A DNA stretch of 64,000 nt from Oceanobacillus kimchii X50 (GTDB lineage: Bacteria > Bacillota > Bacilli > Bacillales > Amphibacillaceae). The notes under the pieces were generated by a model. That model did not search any database. It was not told the DNA's origin and saw only the letters and a list, made by a program, of their open reading frames with translations. Location of the stretch: assembly GCF_000340475.1 (NCBI RefSeq), contig NZ_CM001792.1, forward strand, positions 3,186,592 through 3,250,591, given 5' to 3'. Shown here one piece after another: positions 63,239 through 64,000 of the stretch (position 1 is the stretch's first letter; the number at the start of each line of letters is the position of its first letter). The position numbers were made by a program, and so were the translations under genes.

Positions 63239-64000
63239 ATGTTTAAATTTATTATTCGAAGATTACTGCAAACCATCCCCGTATTGATTGGGGTATCTAT
63301 ATTAGTATTTAGTATGATGCACTTAATCCCAGGTGATCCAGCTCAAATTCTGGCAGGTGAAAGTGCACCAAAAGAACAAGTCGAAAATATTCGAGAAAGA
63401 CTAGGTTTAAACGAACCCATTCCAATGCAATATTTCTCATATGTTACGGATGCTGTTCAAGGTGACTTAGGCAACTCAATGAGAAGCGGACGACCCGTCG
63501 CAGAAGAAATCGGAGCAAGATTCTGGGTTACCGTTGAATTTTCAATATATGCTACTATTCTAGGAGTATTTTTAGGTTTAATTGCTGGTATTGTATCAGC
63601 AACACGCAAATATTCATTTTTAGATACTTCTTTAATGCTAGTTGCCTTATTCGGACTATCCATGCCAAATTTCTGGCTTGGTTTAATGTTAATTCAATGG
63701 TTCTCTATAGGTATTGATCTACCAGCATGGGTACCGTTCTTTGACAACACGAGTTGGTTTAGTCCTTCAGGATGGGGAAATTTTGATCAATTAGTTCTTC
63801 CCGTTATTACTTTAGGAACAGGTAGTGCAGCTATTATTGCTAGAATGACAAGGTCCAGTATGCTAGATGTTATTGGACAAGATTATATACGTACAGCCCG
63901 TGCAAAAGGGGTGAAAGAAACCATTGTTATTTATCGACATGCATTAAAAAATGCAATGATTCCAGTAGTAACGGTTGTAGGGCTACAGTTTGGTAGTTTA
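63239..64000 (+). CDS. peptide/nickel-type ABC permease, DppB/OppB family, cut by window end
   Basis: The first 254 residues are visible of a usual length near 310-320. It starts MFKFIIRRLLQTIPVLIGVS after AAGAGGTG. Family segments: MMHLIPGDPAQILAG, RERLGLNEPIPMQYFSYV, QGDLGNSMRSGRPVAEEI, and the EAA loop YIRTARAKGVKETIVIYRHALKNAMIP, which contacts the ATPase. It would pair with the DppC-type permease upstream to form the membrane channel. The C-terminal helix and stop lie beyond the window. Confidence 0.93.
   Translation, partial: MFKFIIRRLLQTIPVLIGVSILVFSMMHLIPGDPAQILAGESAPKEQVENIRERLGLNEPIPMQYFSYVTDAVQGDLGNSMRSGRPVAEEIGARFWVTVEFSIYATILGVFLGLIAGIVSATRKYSFLDTSLMLVALFGLSMPNFWLGLMLIQWFSIGIDLPAWVPFFDNTSWFSPSGWGNFDQLVLPVITLGTGSAAIIARMTRSSMLDVIGQDYIRTARAKGVKETIVIYRHALKNAMIPVVTVVGLQFGSL

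Noticed and set aside
1..64000. tRNA, rRNA, transposase, prophage, restriction or toxin systems
   Set aside because: None was recognised on either strand; the window is mostly core genome with intergenic repeats.

Overview
This window looks like a piece of chromosome from a low-GC, endospore-forming Bacillaceae. An Oceanobacillus-type organism is my best inference. The support is the AT-rich codon use, strong AGGAGG ribosome sites, spore germination genes (cwlJ-gerQ), and a gene order at 4.3-17.3 kb that I recall from the Bacillus subtilis yw* region (fadF, argS, ywiB, pbpG, ywhD, ywgA, ywfO, lipL, pta, hemQ, cwlJ-gerQ, ywdK, ywdI). I see no rRNA, tRNA, CRISPR array, transposase or prophage.

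Layout. 0-4.4 kb: fatty-acid beta-oxidation (fadF, then a thiolase/3-hydroxyacyl-CoA dehydrogenase operon cut by the window start); both units carry a TGAAYG-N2-CRTTCA palindrome at their promoters. 4.7-17.6 kb: argS, a class A penicillin-binding protein, ywhD/ywgA/ywfO, octanoyl transfer (lipL), a broken DinB-like gene with one in-frame TGA, pta, coproheme decarboxylase (hemQ), the germination pair cwlJ-gerQ, and small membrane or hypothetical genes. 17.9-31.1 kb: a YjiH-type membrane protein, an acyltransferase, divergent ku and ligD (non-homologous end joining), an OsmC protein, a TerC-family putative Mn exporter under a yybP-ykoY Mn2+ riboswitch, pgcA, an AI-2E-type permease and a Na+/H+ antiporter. 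31.3-44.1 kb: recQ, an M29 aminopeptidase, an HxlR regulator, a thioesterase, cardiolipin synthase, methionine gamma-lyase, rarD, a SAM riboswitch controlling metY (which has a 127-residue extra C-terminus), and ypmR-ypmS. 44.3-54.1 kb: a permuted NlpC/P60 protein, an ABC-F ATPase, a 52-bp tandem repeat array, the kbl-tdh threonine operon, a LysM-3D wall protein, DUF1540, DUF1002, an MFS pump and a YuzB-like protein. 54.1-64 kb: iron alcohol dehydrogenase, RidA, a lysozyme-like protein, MATE, a TRAP-TAXI uptake operon, and two peptide-type ABC permeases cut by the window end.

Two small genes shorter than 60 codons have convincing ribosome sites (17399-17566 minus; 49682-49816 plus), as does a 51-residue DUF1540 gene (51013-51168). 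Several start codons were moved downstream to fit ribosome-binding sites.

I did not find a multi-gene system I could defend as new. The most useful leads are the short-spaced fatty-acid operator, the GC-rich non-coding island at 42160-42297, the 52-bp repeats, the C-terminal extension of MetY, and a possible non-AUG start on the MFS gene. Family assignments rest on recalled sequence features; no database search was run.
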